Positions 38,091-49,040 of a stretch of 64,000 nucleotides of DNA are shown piece after piece. Origin of the DNA: Monosporascus cannonballus. Its lineage: Eukaryota; Ascomycota; Sordariomycetes; Xylariales. The notes beneath the pieces are model-generated. The model had not been told where the DNA came from. It saw only the letters and a list, made by a program, of their open reading frames with translations, and ran no database searches. The position numbers and the translations under genes are program-made. The stretch spans positions 248,001 to 312,000 of the forward strand of contig QJNS01000027.1 of assembly GCA_004154925.1 (NCBI GenBank), read 5' to 3'. Within the stretch, counting starts at the first letter, position 1, and each line of letters starts with the position of its first letter.

Positions 38091-41000
38091 TTATATCCCT
38101 AAAAATAATTTTAATAAAGCCAAAAGTAATTTTTCATTAAAATATTGGCTAATTTTTAAATATTTTTAAAATACAAATGTATTAATATACATATTATAAT
38201 TATTAATAACTGTAATATGAATTTTAATTACAATAGTTATTATTAGTTATAAATAATAACGTTTTATCTTTACGACATATCTATTGATATTATTATTATT
38301 ATAGTCTTTTAAATCGTAATAATTAATAGCAAAAATATTTATTTTAATAAGCATAATATTATCGTACGTTTCGTTATTTTTAAAATCTTTATAAATATGA
38401 TTTACGGTAGTTTAAATAGATTTTAAATATAGATATTCCCTAAATGTGATAAACGTAAACCTGTTGAAAAATTAATTGTTTTTCTTAACAATTCTACCTA
38501 AAAAACGAGCGTTTTTATTATATTCGTTACATATTCGGATATAATACACGTTCGAACCTGTTTTTCAATTTTTGTTATAATTAATTTCGTTATTTTAGTC
38601 GAGAAATTAATATTATTAAATAAAAGCTATTTTTTAAACATTTCTTTTTAAAAAATAGTTTTTTACCGAAATTAAACTTTTGGCCGAAATAGTTGTCCCG
38701 GCATAAAAAGGTTTAACACATATTAAATTTTTATTAATGAAGATTTCGGACGGTAAATGTTCAATTTAAAAGGTGTAAATATTTTTTTTAATCTGGAAAG
38801 ATTTGTCGAGTATTTGGTTTTTATTAACGAAACCTTTAAAAAAGAAGTTTAAACGTTTGTTAGTAAGGATAAATTGGTTAATCCGAGGAATTTTAACAGG
38901 TTTTTCGTTATTATTAATTAAAATTTCGAGTATCTGGTTTATAGTTTGGCTGTTAAAAATAATTTATCCGTACGGACAATTTTGACGGTTATTGCTTTTT
39001 CGTCGACAAGATTATTAAAAACAAAATCTTTGAAAACTTTAATATTTTTATCATTTAATTTATTAACGTTATTAAGGGTGGACCGCTTAAGAATAAATAT
39101 GTTAATTATCGTAAATATTGTTTTTGTTAGGCTTATTATAGTCTGAGCGGAAGTAATTTAATTTCTGCTTTTAAATATTGTTTTAACGTCTTTTCTAATC
39201 ATGAACTAATTATTTATGTTTTTCATAGAAGTATTAAAGTTTTTCTATCGTTTTCGTTTATATATTTTAAATTTAATATTATAATAATATTGTCCTTTAT
39301 TTCATTAACGGTTTTAAATAAGTTTTCGATCGAAATGTTTTTTTATAAATATCATCAAATTATCTAAACTAAAAGATTTTTTGTTATATTTATTTTAATT
39401 ATGAATTTCTCTTTCGTTTATATTCTACCTATTTCGTATATTTATGAATCGGTTAAATTAAATTTCGTATTCCACCTTTTCGAATATCAAATGAAAAAGT
39501 ATGAAAGAAATATTCTGAATAACCTTTTCATTAAATACTATATAACTTTTAGTATATCAAACATTTTAAATTAGTAAAGTAAAAGAACCTTTATTAGGTT
39601 TCACGATAAAAACTGTGTTAAAAATAGAAGATTATTTATTGAAATAATAACTAAGTAAATATTAAAAAAATAAACGAATCTTTTAGAATCGACAATATTG
39701 TTAAATATATAAATTTCTTAATATCGACGATCGCGCTTTCCAAATAACGTAAAATTCTTTAAGTAAAACGTTAGCCGTTATTTATAATGTTGAAGTTAAA
39801 ATATAATTTTTATTAACGTTATTAAACTAAAAAGAAATGGAGTAATAAATTTATATATATATATATATATAATTAAAAAAACCTTTACCGAATATAAATA
39901 TTACTTTTCATTTTAATTTCTTTGCCAACACAAAAATATAATTACGCATTTATTATACGGCACTGTATTTTTATCAAAATAAATTAAATACACCCTTTCA
40001 GTATTTGTCGGATGGGTCAATTAAGTATTTTATTTTCTATTCGACAGCCGTTTTGTTAATTATAATAAAAAGATTTTTATAATGTTATTTATTATTTTTA
40101 GCCCTATAACCTATTTATTTAACGAGATATTTAACGAATAAACTGTTTTTGTTTTAATAAATTTAGCGATTAACGATGTCGTGAATTTTCTATTTTTATT
40201 TATTACAGTTTACGGCTCTACGGCTAGGTTTAGGGGTTCGTTTATTAAAGGAAATTTCTTTGATTTTGGTTTATAAAGTTAAGTTACCAAAGCAATTTGG
40301 AAAATCTTTTAATTATAAAAATTATTTAATTAATAAAATTAATTTTATATTTTTTAATAGTTTTGAGTAATTGTGTTTTAGTAAGCTCTCATTTTTATTA
40401 GAGTTAATTTAGTACGAAAGTTTTCCAATATAACATAAAATATTTAATATTTTCTTTAAAATTCCTCGAGAGTATATTAATTATCGTTTTCTCTTTTAAA
40501 GAATATTATAATAATGTTAGTTAATTACGGCATTTTTAGAACGTAATCATTTTTCACAATATTTGTTATATTATGTGCGAATATGTTTTTCGTCCAATAT
40601 TTTTATTATATACATTATTACGAAATGAATATTAATTTATTCAGTAATCTATTGATTGTAATTCTTACAAAATTATTTTAGTAATATTACAAGCCAAATA
40701 TTATATTACTTTACAAAAATTTAAATTCTGTAATTGTATGTGATATTATAGTGGCTTTTATAATTTTATTTTTTCTGTCTAAAAATCCTTTAATTTATAA
40801 ATAATATCTAGTAAAAACTATTATGTAATTTCTATAGAGTTAAAATTTCTTATTATAAAACCGGAAGTAAATTTTAGACTTTATTATTAATAATCGTAAT
40901 TTATAATTTTTAATTATAAATTTATTATAATCCTAAACCTTTAATTACTTAATATTTAGTTTTGTAATTTAAATCACTTAATATTATCAAGAAACTTTTG

Positions 41001-42000
41001 TTAAGGTTTAATATGATTATATAAAAATACTTAACAAGCTGTATTTTAATAATATATAACCAACATCTTTTACTGTTATGACCGGTATATTTATAATAAA
41101 AATCTATAATAACTGTGCAATATAATACTTTAATTACTAATAAAAGCGATAATGTTTCCGGATATTTAGTTTTGTTAATTTAGTTTTTTTTTGTAAATTG
41201 AATAAGAATTAAAATTTTTTTATTTGATAATAGGTTTTTGCGAAATAAACATTACGACTGTTTTCGCTTATATATTTTCTACTGAAATTATACCATTTAT
41301 CGGAAATATCATTTAGTGCCTTTTTATTATAAATATAAAAAATATTCAATCTTTATAACTGTTATATTTAATATAAGAAGAAGCGTTATTTTACCATTCG
41401 AACGGTTTATATTATTACTTTCACCATTTATATACTTGTGTTTCTTATAACAAAATATATATCTAACTATATTAGTTGTGTATATTATATCTTTCGATAA
41501 CACATATCTTAAGACTATTTTTTAAAATATATATAGTTTTAAAAAGAATATTCGTTTTGTTCAAAAATATTTAACCTTAACATTATCCCATATATTATTT
41601 AATATGTTCGATTAGTTTAGCTGGGTTAATTTTTGACATATAATAGTCGTTAAAAGGTAAAATAATACGTCCGATATTACGTTAAACTTCTTCAAAGTGT
41701 AATATATCTTTAATTAAAATTATAAAAAGTAGTTTATAATAATAATTAATTTCGGGAGAAATATATTAAGCTTTATTGTAAATTAAAATATATATATAAT
41801 AATCTTTCGTATGAAACTATAATTAATAAAATAGTTAATGAAAAGCATATTGTATTTAATAAGCTTTCGCAATTTATTATTTTTTTATATTAACGTTACT
41901 TTTACTTTTCGGCTTATCGACATGTTTTTTCTATATTAAAAAGTAATTTTAATATAAGTGTAATAATTCAATTTATTATTTTAAATATATTTTTTCTAAG
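38091..42000 (-). mobile_element. Decayed T-rich region, possibly a minus-strand LINE remnant
   Basis: T-rich on the plus strand. On the minus strand, 40260-40090 reads PLINEP...TVINK...FTTSLIA...YSLN, which recalls the end of the endonuclease domain of fungal LINEs (LINEPGTPTR...TVIDLxF...SDH) with Asp to Asn. A second stretch, 39080-38890, reads NNLVDEKAITVKIVRTDKLFLTA; its place after the endonuclease does not fit ORF1 of the same copy. No RT motif found. Family assignment is weak. Confidence 0.25.
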
Positions 42001-43299
42001 AAATCTTTACTTGTTTTATTCGTTTATTATTAAAGAAATTGTAATACAATATGTCTTTTTGAAAAGTTTATTTTGAAAAAAAAGTATATTCTTTGAATAA
42101 TAATAATTAATAGATTAAATTTATAAATAAATTTAAAATATTTCTAAAGTGTTGTTTGTTTGATTGTAGAGATAAATTTAATTTTAGAAATATCTATTCA
42201 TTTTTTATTCAAACGTTTTAATTAATAATATTTTCGTATATTTAGGCTTTATTAATAACTTAATCCTTTTACGCTTAACAGATATTATTTTTATATTTCA
42301 GTAAACCGTTTTTTGAATAATTATATTATCATATTTAAATATATTTTGAAATACTTAAATTTTTCAAATTAAAGAAATAATATGTCTCATTTCAAGTTGG
42401 TTATTTCATGAACGATGGATGATTTTCAATTAATATTTAAATTTGTACAAAAGTAATATTTCGATATAAGTGTATTTATTAATAAAATGCTATGTTAAAA
42501 TATAAAGAAAAGTTTTATAAATATACTAGATTTTATAAAATTAAATCATAATTGTTTTAAATTTAAAATAACTAAGTTAATTTTCCATTTTTGAAACAGT
42601 TAATAATATTCTTATTAAAATATAAACGATTAAAAAATGGTTATAATAATTGAAAATGCTTTACGTTTATAGGTATATTATGTTTATTAATATAAAACCT
42701 TTTAAAATATTTAAGATTTTCAAGGTGTGTCTTTAACAATGTCACAGTATTTCGAATAAATAAAGCGGATATATAAGTACATTAAATAATGTTTTAAACT
42801 TTTAAATGATTTACGTTTAATTGTTTATATTTTTCAATTCTTATAATGAAACATACTTTACAAGAATTACACTAAATTTAATGGTTTAAATTTAAAAAAG
42901 AGGAAATGAATACTTTTGACATTTTATTTAATATATAACATTGCATATTTTATTTTCCAAAACATATCGTGAATTAGACAAAACTTCGTTATTAATTCAA
43001 TGTTTAATTTAATCATTTAGCCGCTTTTTATTCCATTTTAATATATTAAATTTAATGAATATATATGATTTTTAATACGTTATATTATATGAAAAGTAAA
43101 TCAATACTCAATTTAATGTGGCGGTAAAAAGTTTAAAAGAAATATTAGCATATTAATAATTAAAAGATATAGCACGAAAATGTAAGTGTTTTTCGTAAAT
43201 CATTCGTATTTAGTGAAATTATTATTATAAAACATAACATCGTAAAGTTATATTTATAAGTCTAGCAAAATAGATTTATAATATAATTGTTATTATTTA
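42001..43299. other. A/T-rich DNA, nothing recognised
   Basis: No LTR similarity, no frame, no RNA. Composition changes from T-rich to A-rich on the plus strand near 42.1 kb. Confidence 0.4.
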
Positions 43300-43560
43300 A
43301 GTAGTACCGTATAATTTTAATATGTATATAATTGTAAGTATCAAGATAATTGCAATAATAACGATCATTTTACCGATCTTTTGCCCTGGTAGTATAGCGG
43401 TATAATATAGCCGTAATATAATGATCTCATAACGGCACGTTATGTATACCAGAGTTTGGTTTAATTTCTAAACTGGTCGTTATTAATAAGGTTTACCTGG
43501 ACGTATACGGGGCAAATACGGAGTTAATCTTAAGACTCGAATAATTGTACTACAGGTTAC
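43300..43560 (+). repeat. tRNA-related SINE-like unit S1
   Basis: Contains GATAATTGC...GATCATTTTACCGATCTTTTGCCCTGG, an A-box-like TAGTATAGCGG at 43390-43400 and a mutated B box GGTTTAATTTC at 43458-43468. Between them is GATCTCATAACGG, which looks like an anticodon arm with CAT. It continues into ACGTATACGGGGCAA (43500), shared with unit S6 at about 59150. Partly RIP-mutated. Not a functional tRNA: no closing acceptor stem. Confidence 0.6.
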
Positions 43561-43920
43561 TGCAAAAACTTTAATAATTTAAACAGCAAGTTAATAAAAA
43601 ATAACATAATGTAATACGATTTAACTAATACCGTATAATTGTAAAATATTAAATTAGTGTAGCGGAGATTTGGTCATAATTAATACGGATGAACAAGCTA
43701 TACTACGATACGGAAGGAGATTGTCGAGATGAAGAACCTAATCAGATTATATTGATGATATTAAAACTCGATAACTAAAGTAGTGAAAATAAACATGATA
43801 AGTGGTTGTCGTTCACCATATGCCTTAGAGTTAAACCTATAGCGAAAAAGAACTTCTTGATATATACACGCAACTCGGACTTTTTGATCAGCCGAGACTG
43901 CTAATGTGCGTAACACCCTA
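43561..43920. other. Moderately A/T-rich segment between two SINE-like units
   Basis: Noticeably less mutated than its surroundings (e.g. ACGATACGGAAGGAGATTGTCG near 43707, GATCAGCCGAGACTGC near 43887). No open frame or named RNA. It may be the body of the repeat unit that starts at 43300. Confidence 0.3.
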
Positions 43921-44035
43921 CTCTATTTCAATGTATACGGTTATAAGTATTAAAATAATTGTTATAATTGCGATTAGTTTACCAATTTTGAACTTCGATC
44001 ATATAGTGCTATAATATAACCGTAATTACAATTTT
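43921..44035 (+). repeat. SINE-like unit S2, 5' part
   Basis: GTATACGGTTATAAGTATTAAAATAATTG...GATCATATAGTGCTATAATATAACCG follows the same order as unit S1, in the same orientation about 600 bases downstream. More strongly RIP-mutated. Confidence 0.5.
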
Positions 44036-45170
44036 TTATACTAAAAAATATAATATGTATAAAAAGTGAAAACTAAACAAAACTTAGATAAATGCAATAA
44101 AAAATTCAAAACATTTTATAATTATATAATTTTATAATTTATTGAATTAAAATATTACCTTTCAATATTTTCATCTAAAAAGATTAATTCAATTTTTGGC
44201 ATTAAAAATATATATTATTATTTAAGGAAAAATTGAATACACATTATTAAAATTAAAGTCGAAGGAATCAAATTTAATATAAATTTCATATATATATAAA
44301 TATATTTTAATACATGATAAATTTGAATATCCTTTCATTTTAATTATTGTTAAAATATGTATACAACTTATATTAATATGATATATATATCGCAAAAAAG
44401 GATTTTAGTTATTATGACTTTCGATAATATTCAATCCGGATTTGCCAATGTTAAATTTGTTTTATTTCATTAAATAATATCTTTTTTAAATTTGAACACG
44501 TTTGATTTATATTAATATTAATCGATTTTTCGTTAACTTCCACCGTTTTTATTTCTTTATTTATCAAAGATATTAGAAATAACAGCAAAATAATAATATA
44601 AAGGTTTTATCTATAAAAACTTAGCTATTAATAAGGTAATATTTCGATAAAAAATTTAATTTGTTAATTTTGTAATAAAAAATCTATCATATTTTTTAAA
44701 ACCGGTTTTTCTTAAAAAAAGTTTAATTACGCAAAATATTTTATATTTTAAAAAATTGTTAACTACTTACACATTAAGTTTTTTTTAAAAAAAGAAATAT
44801 TTACTTTATAAAAAGAACAAACTTTTTCAGATGAAAAACAAGCAGTATTAAAAAAATGCAGCTAATAATAGCTAAAAATAATTAGCGTAAAAAGGTTAAC
44901 ACGAAAAAAACGGAAATAGGGCGTTTACGATAAACTCGGACATAATACGCGTATTTATTAAACAGTTAGAAAAACGGTTAATAACGAATATTTCGATAAA
45001 TTTAAATTTGTTATCACAAGAAAAAAATATCTGATTTACTTCTTTATTTAACACGTTTATTCGCAACGTAATTCTTTTTAATTATTTTAGAATTGTAATT
45101 TATCATGACTTACGTAATTCGCCTGTTTTAATATTATAATTATTGCTCCTTTTACCTGTCAGATTTTTTT
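44036..45170. other. A/T-rich DNA, nothing recognised
   Basis: No gene, LTR or RNA seen up to the rise in G/C at about 45170. Confidence 0.4.
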
Positions 45171-45185
45171 TATTTTCTGATATAG

Positions 45186-45210
45186 TGTCACGGCTTTGTC
45201 CACCGTGACA
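45186..45210. repeat. Hairpin at the left edge of island 2
   Basis: Perfect 8-bp arms TGTCACGG / CCGTGACA with a 9-base loop, directly before SINE-like unit S3. Role unknown. Confidence 0.5.
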
Positions 45211-45360
45211 GCTGTACGGCTGTTGCACCAAGAATGATTTCCTAGAATTGTGATTATTCCACTGATCTTTTTTTTGCTCTGGTGGCGTAATAGCATGGTG
45301 CAGCCGGAACATTGAGCACTTGCTAAAACCTGCTAGTTCTTGTTCGAGCCTACCCCGCAC
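45211..45360 (+). repeat. SINE-like unit S3, unmutated
   Basis: The best-preserved unit: TTGCACCAAGAATGATTTC...AATTGTGATTATTCCACTGATC, then GCTCTGGTGGCGTAATAGCATGG (A-box-like TGGCGTAATAG at 45283) and TTGTTCGAGCC (B-box-like) at 45340-45350. Spacing of about 58 bases fits a tRNA-derived Pol III promoter. A minus-strand open frame over it (45360-45103) is a by-product. Confidence 0.6.
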
Positions 45361-46240
45361 CTTTTCTCCTGCTGAATGGTCCCGGGTAACTTCATTTTAC
45401 CTAATTGGGGTAGCTGCATTTGTCAGCTAAGTAGCGCAATAAGTGTGCACTTATCATATCAGTCTTTTGGTGCAGTGGCTAGCTGACAGCATTAGCTTTC
45501 CACTGACCTCCTGTCGGATAAGGATCGGAAGGATTCGGGCTGGGTGTGGCTAGCGGGTGGTGGTCACAGGGGTAACGGCCAATTTGTATGGGAGAGTAAT
45601 TCAATCCGCCCTAAAGGAATACGCGTTAGCCGTCATCAATAACAGGAACGAATGAATCAAATTCGAGGATACTCAATATCGTGGTCTCAGGCTGTTTGAC
45701 ACCTCCTAACACGGCTCTTCCCCGCTTCCAATCTGGCTCTGCCGAGCATGCTCATACAACATTTCACCCGTGCCAATCTGACTTCTAACACTGGTCCTCA
45801 GCCCTCGGGTCGCTTTGCATGGACTTTTATTGAACGGGCGACTGTAATTCCTACAGATGCACCTAGGTCTTTTACCGCTTCTCCTATTTCAGTTGCAGCA
45901 CCAACGTCGGCATCATCCGTAGTCTCAGCTGCGCCGTGGATTGGCGAAAGCCGTCGCATGCATTAATGGGAATGGGAAGCCAACGTGCGGGCGTCTGCGA
46001 ACTGACAAGTCGGTGAGGGCTTTGCATACACGCGCGACATCTAGGAGACGGGAATGAGACCCTATTAGTACCATGCAGCAGCTCAATGGTGCACGTTTCT
46101 GAACCTGGAGAAGCTGGTCCTCATCCGCCCAACCACCATTAGCAAAGCATTTCACTCTCGATTTGGCGACTCTATTGAAGGGGGCTGACGCCCCGAGAAG
46201 CGAAGTTCATCATGTCTGAATATGATGGAAGGACAGTTTC
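45361..46240. other. Intergenic DNA upstream of gene 2
   Basis: Normal composition. Apart from the small minus-strand frame at 45798-45959 I see no gene. The overlapping open frames on both strands at 45748-46155 use different frames and show no motif. Confidence 0.4.
45798..45959 (-). CDS. Possible small ORF, 53 aa, unrecognised
   Basis: ATG at 45959, stop at 45798. The product is Ala/Gly/Asp-rich, with a middle part (ATEIGEAVKDLG) that could form an amphipathic helix and a basic end (KVHAKRPEG). It could be a leftover of a larger gene, but no splice-linked upstream exon was found. It may simply be a chance frame in normal-composition DNA. Not recognised. Confidence 0.2.
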   Translation of the reverse strand: MRRLSPIHGAAETTDDADVGAATEIGEAVKDLGASVGITVARSIKVHAKRPEG

Positions 46241-46243
46241 ATG

Positions 46244-46251
46244 TATATAAA
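46244..46251 (+). promoter_or_regulatory. Likely TATA box of gene 2
   Basis: TATATAAA, 141 bases before the ATG at 46392. It is followed by a C/T-rich tract (CTTTCCCCCCCTCTTGC around 46346-46362), as is usual between TATA box and start codon in filamentous fungi. Confidence 0.45.
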
Positions 46252-46391
46252 TTTCTCCCAATCCAACTCCCCTGCCCAGGAGAAGACGGCAAACAAACTC
46301 TATTCAGACGAAAGTACACTGCCAATCTTCCTCGATTTCCTCTGCTTTCCCCCCCTCTTGCTTACTGCCTCTCGATCTCACCACAGCAATA

Positions 46392-47737
46392 ATGGGTATC
46401 ATCTATCCTGGTATGTTTCATTCATCTCACATATCCAGGCCAGAGTCTCAACCTAAATCCTCAAGACAACCAGAACCGCGCCAACCGCGTCCAGCAGTTG
46501 GCGGTGAACATTGGCTCCATCCAGAGTGAGGCCAATGACAGCCTTGACCGGGTCGACACCGCCATCAAGCACCAGCTTAAGACCGTCGATGACATCCTCA
46601 AGCTGGAGGGTTTCACGTCAGTCGAGCAGCTCAACGCGAAGATCCAAGGCATGATGACCCCCGAGCAGAGGGCCACTTATGAGGAGCAGGTCAAGCACAT
46701 CCGTAACCAGAACGAGATCACCGATAAGATCCTCGAGGCTTCCACCGCGGTATCCTTCATCGCAGGTGTCACTGGCCTCGCCGGTCTGTGCTTCCACGCT
46801 TCCCCTAACTCTACACATTGGGACTAACCATGACTAGCTGCTCCTGTGGCCCGTATCCTGAGCACCGGTGCTCTGGCTGCCGGTGCCGACCTCTTCGGCC
46901 GTGGCTTTCGCGCTATGCTCAACGGAGAGGAGGCCGGCCTCGCCATGATGCGTGCTGCTTTCCGCACATTCCGCGCTCTGCGCATTGGGGGCGAGGTTTC
47001 CGAGACTGCTGCCAAGGTAGCCCGGCTTGTGCGAACTGCCGCGGCTGTCCTCAGTATCCTTGGTGTTGTCCTTGATGGCATCGTTCTCATCTATTCCGCC
47101 ATTGAGGGAGCCAAACAGAAGGATGAGCTTCAAAAGTCTGTCGAGCTGCCACATCCGTCTTTTTCTCCGTACTCACGTTCCTTGTTTCTTTTCTATGTGC
47201 TACTTTGCTGGAGAGTGCTGAAGCTGACTTGTTGCTCTACGACAGGGCTATCCGCGAGCTCTGCGCCCGCCGCTTCCAGACCAAGCAGCTGGAGGACCAG
47301 CTCTTTGCCACTGAGACGTACTGCTCCCAGGTGTCGGCCTTCCTGATCACGTACAATGTGCTCAAGCAGCAAGGCCAGAGCGAGGCATCAATCAAGATCA
47401 TCATGGATGCCCTGCTGAAGAATGTTGTCGAAAACCTGACACAGGTAACAAGATACTCGTTTCCTGCTTCTTGCGATGAAGCTCTACATGCTGACAAGTC
47501 TTCTGTTAGGATCTGGCTAAAATTACGGAGGACAAGATCTGGGGGCAGGTTGGGGACATTGACAAGCAGTCCAACGTCGCCTGGACCGACGACGACCCCA
47601 GTCACGAGTGGGTGAAGGCGTTCATTGAGTCCCAGGAGCCTCTTGTGCCCGACCATGAGGACTCAGTCATGGCGAAGTCCATGCTGTCGAGAATGGAAGT
47701 CGAGCTCCCAGAGAAAGGCGAAGTCCATACCAGTTAA
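46392..47737 (+). CDS. Five-exon gene 2: homologue of gene 1, helical membrane-inserting-type protein, 353 aa
   Basis: Exons 46392-46410, 46466-46783, 46838-47135, 47246-47444 and 47510-47737; introns of 55, 54, 110 and 65 nt, branch sites CTCAAC, CTAAC and CTGAC (twice), two donors GTCTGT; 1062 nt, all phases closed. Acceptor 46465 was chosen because it restores PDNQNR, equivalent to PDNPNR in gene 1. Residues 8-95 are charged and helical with GFTSVEQL (~55-62). Hydrophobic segments are ~98-132 and ~172-203 (ending IEGA), separated by ~40 residues absent from gene 1 (GEEAGLAMMRAA). Residues 204-278 are helical with TKQLEDQ. AWTDDDP is at 302-308, followed by a short acidic tail ending at TAA. 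The start MGIIYP lacks Ser/Thr at position 6, so no standard myristoylation site. Function unknown; membrane insertion is inferred. No RIP. Confidence 0.85.
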
Positions 47738-47832
47738 TGAACGCCACCCAAGCAGCAGCCTTGTTCTTCTCGGTCAAGGGCTCGTCGCATCCCAAAACTC
47801 CAACTTCCAACAGCTCTAACGCTGCAATATAA

Positions 47833-47994
47833 TCACTTGACTTCCTGCCTTGCCTTTGATGCGTATATGGCCGCCGCTCCCACGAGCGGGTTGTCTTCGA
47901 AGTTGAAACCGCACTCGCACCGAATGACGTCACAGCTGCCCTCGTCCAATGGCCATCGCAGGATTATATCACGGGCATTTCCGTTCCGCAACAT
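47833..47994 (-). CDS. Possible small ORF or gene fragment, 53 aa, convergent with gene 2
   Basis: ATG at 47994, stop TGA at 47833, 95 bases from the stop of gene 2. The product has a balanced composition unlike a chance frame: a WPLDEGSCDVIRCECGF stretch with three Cys, then an Ala-rich helix and a basic end (ASKARQEVK). A stop lies just upstream of the ATG, so if it is the last exon of a larger gene an acceptor must lie within it. Not recognised. It could also be a remnant. Confidence 0.3.
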   Translation of the reverse strand: MLRNGNARDIILRWPLDEGSCDVIRCECGFNFEDNPLVGAAAIYASKARQEVK

Positions 47995-48295
47995 TGTGAA
48001 ATCGCATTAATCTCTGAATTTTATAGATTTATGAGCCGTTGCGAGTTGCTGATGCTTTTGCTGTCCAACACATCTCGGTCCCTTTTCCGTTTACACGTTT
48101 CCTAGTATGAGACCCTGACATCACACACAGAAGCATATAACTGAAGAAAAGGTGTATTTAACAGATTGCCCTGACCTCTAGAAGGTCCTAGATAGCAGGT
48201 GAGGGTAGCAAACCCTTCTTTTATACACGTAAATACAACTGTAGCTAAGAGGAAAAGATACCGGGAGTGCATAAAGTAACCCTTGTTCAGTAGGT

Positions 48296-48328
48296 GATCA
48301 AACTAAGCCAGGGCTTAGCTGTTTGATC
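48296..48328. repeat. Inverted repeat (hairpin)
   Basis: Arms GATCAAACTAAGCC and GGCTTAGCTGTTTGATC, complementary apart from a three-base bulge. Weaker complementarity (TTGTT / AACAAG) extends outside. It could be a small transposon relic or a transcribed hairpin. Confidence 0.5.
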
Positions 48329-48473
48329 GCCTTCAGCTAGGTCTAACAAGAACCTGCCTTGTTATATAACTGGCCGTTTCGAATAGGAGCCGTTCGGCCC
48401 AGCTAAGAAACATGAAATAGGTAAAGCCGCTATTGTCAGATATAAGGGACATCAGTTGTGTGTGTATTGAGAA

Positions 48474-48590
48474 CTAGTTGCAGGTGCTCTAGAACGCGCA
48501 CTGCACTTTAAGGTGATCTAGTCCCGGAACATATATGTTTCGATCAGAGGGAATCTTCCGTATATGGGGTGCTAGAGCACCCCCTGCTAG
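48474..48590. mobile_element. Possible 117-bp inverted-repeat element
   Basis: Ends CTAGTTGCAGGTGCTCTAG and, inverted, CTAGCAGGGGGTGCTCTAG, about 15 of 19 bases matching. The right end also contains a tight hairpin GGGGTGCT/AGCACCCC (48566-48583). No clear target duplication and no second copy in the window. Confidence 0.35.
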
Positions 48591-48646
48591 CTGACAGCTA
48601 TCGTAGTAATACGACGGAACCAAATATGTAAAACGGTAATATTTAG

Positions 48647-49005
48647 TGTTACGACCTGACAGGCTCAGGCCTGTAGAAACTGTCGCAAACGACAAGTATA
48701 ACACGACCCACCCTGCAAGTCACGTAACAAGTAAATACTGATATACTCGTAATCACAAAAAAATGATTATTATAAGAAATACGACCGGTAATAATGAATA
48801 AAATAATGAAAAACTATATATACGTTCGTTATATCCATAATTTCAATAACAATAAACTGTAATAAAATTTCGTTACTTAAAACGTTATTAATATTGGAAA
48901 ACCTAACTAATTATTATATTTCTTACTTAAAATCTTACCATATTCCTATTAATACAAATATATGTAACTTAGATTGAATAATAATTAAACCATTTAACCA
49001 TTATA
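48647..49005 (+). repeat. 5' LTR of A-5
   Basis: 359 bp, TGTTACGACC to CCATTATA. The U3 start (48647-48740) is little mutated and of its own type (GACAGGCTCAGGCCTG); the R-U5 part is strongly mutated. Confidence 0.75.
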
Positions 49006-49040
49006 CGTTATAAATTTTTATTTAATAATATCTGTTAAAA

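Larger units (their letters stand above)
47995..48646. other. Right part of island 2, non-coding with inverted repeats
   Basis: Normal composition and no credible gene. Holds the two inverted-repeat structures listed below. Ends at the LTR of A-5. Confidence 0.4.

Noticed and set aside
39865..39890. TA microsatellite as a replication or centromere signal
   Set aside because: Simple (TA)n runs are expected in RIP-mutated DNA, and the same occurs at 63445.
43381..43480. A functional tRNA gene (Met-like CAT in the anticodon position)
   Set aside because: No complementary acceptor stem, mutated B box, and related sequences recur as repeats with a body; better explained as SINE-like.
45103..45360. 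85-codon minus-strand frame
   Set aside because: Covers SINE-like unit S3 and the A/T transition; no motif.
45748..46155. Open frames of 72 codons (plus) and 76 codons (minus) upstream of gene 2
   Set aside because: Overlap each other in opposite directions without any motif or homology to the island genes.
46818..47154. Cys/Arg-rich frames on both strands inside gene 2 (e.g. 46818-47075 plus, 46834-47154 minus)
   Set aside because: Other frames of exon 3 of gene 2; no splice-consistent model and no homology to gene 1.
47237..47933. Minus-strand frames of 139 and 88 codons over the end of gene 2
   Set aside because: Antisense to exons 4-5 of gene 2 and crossing their introns.
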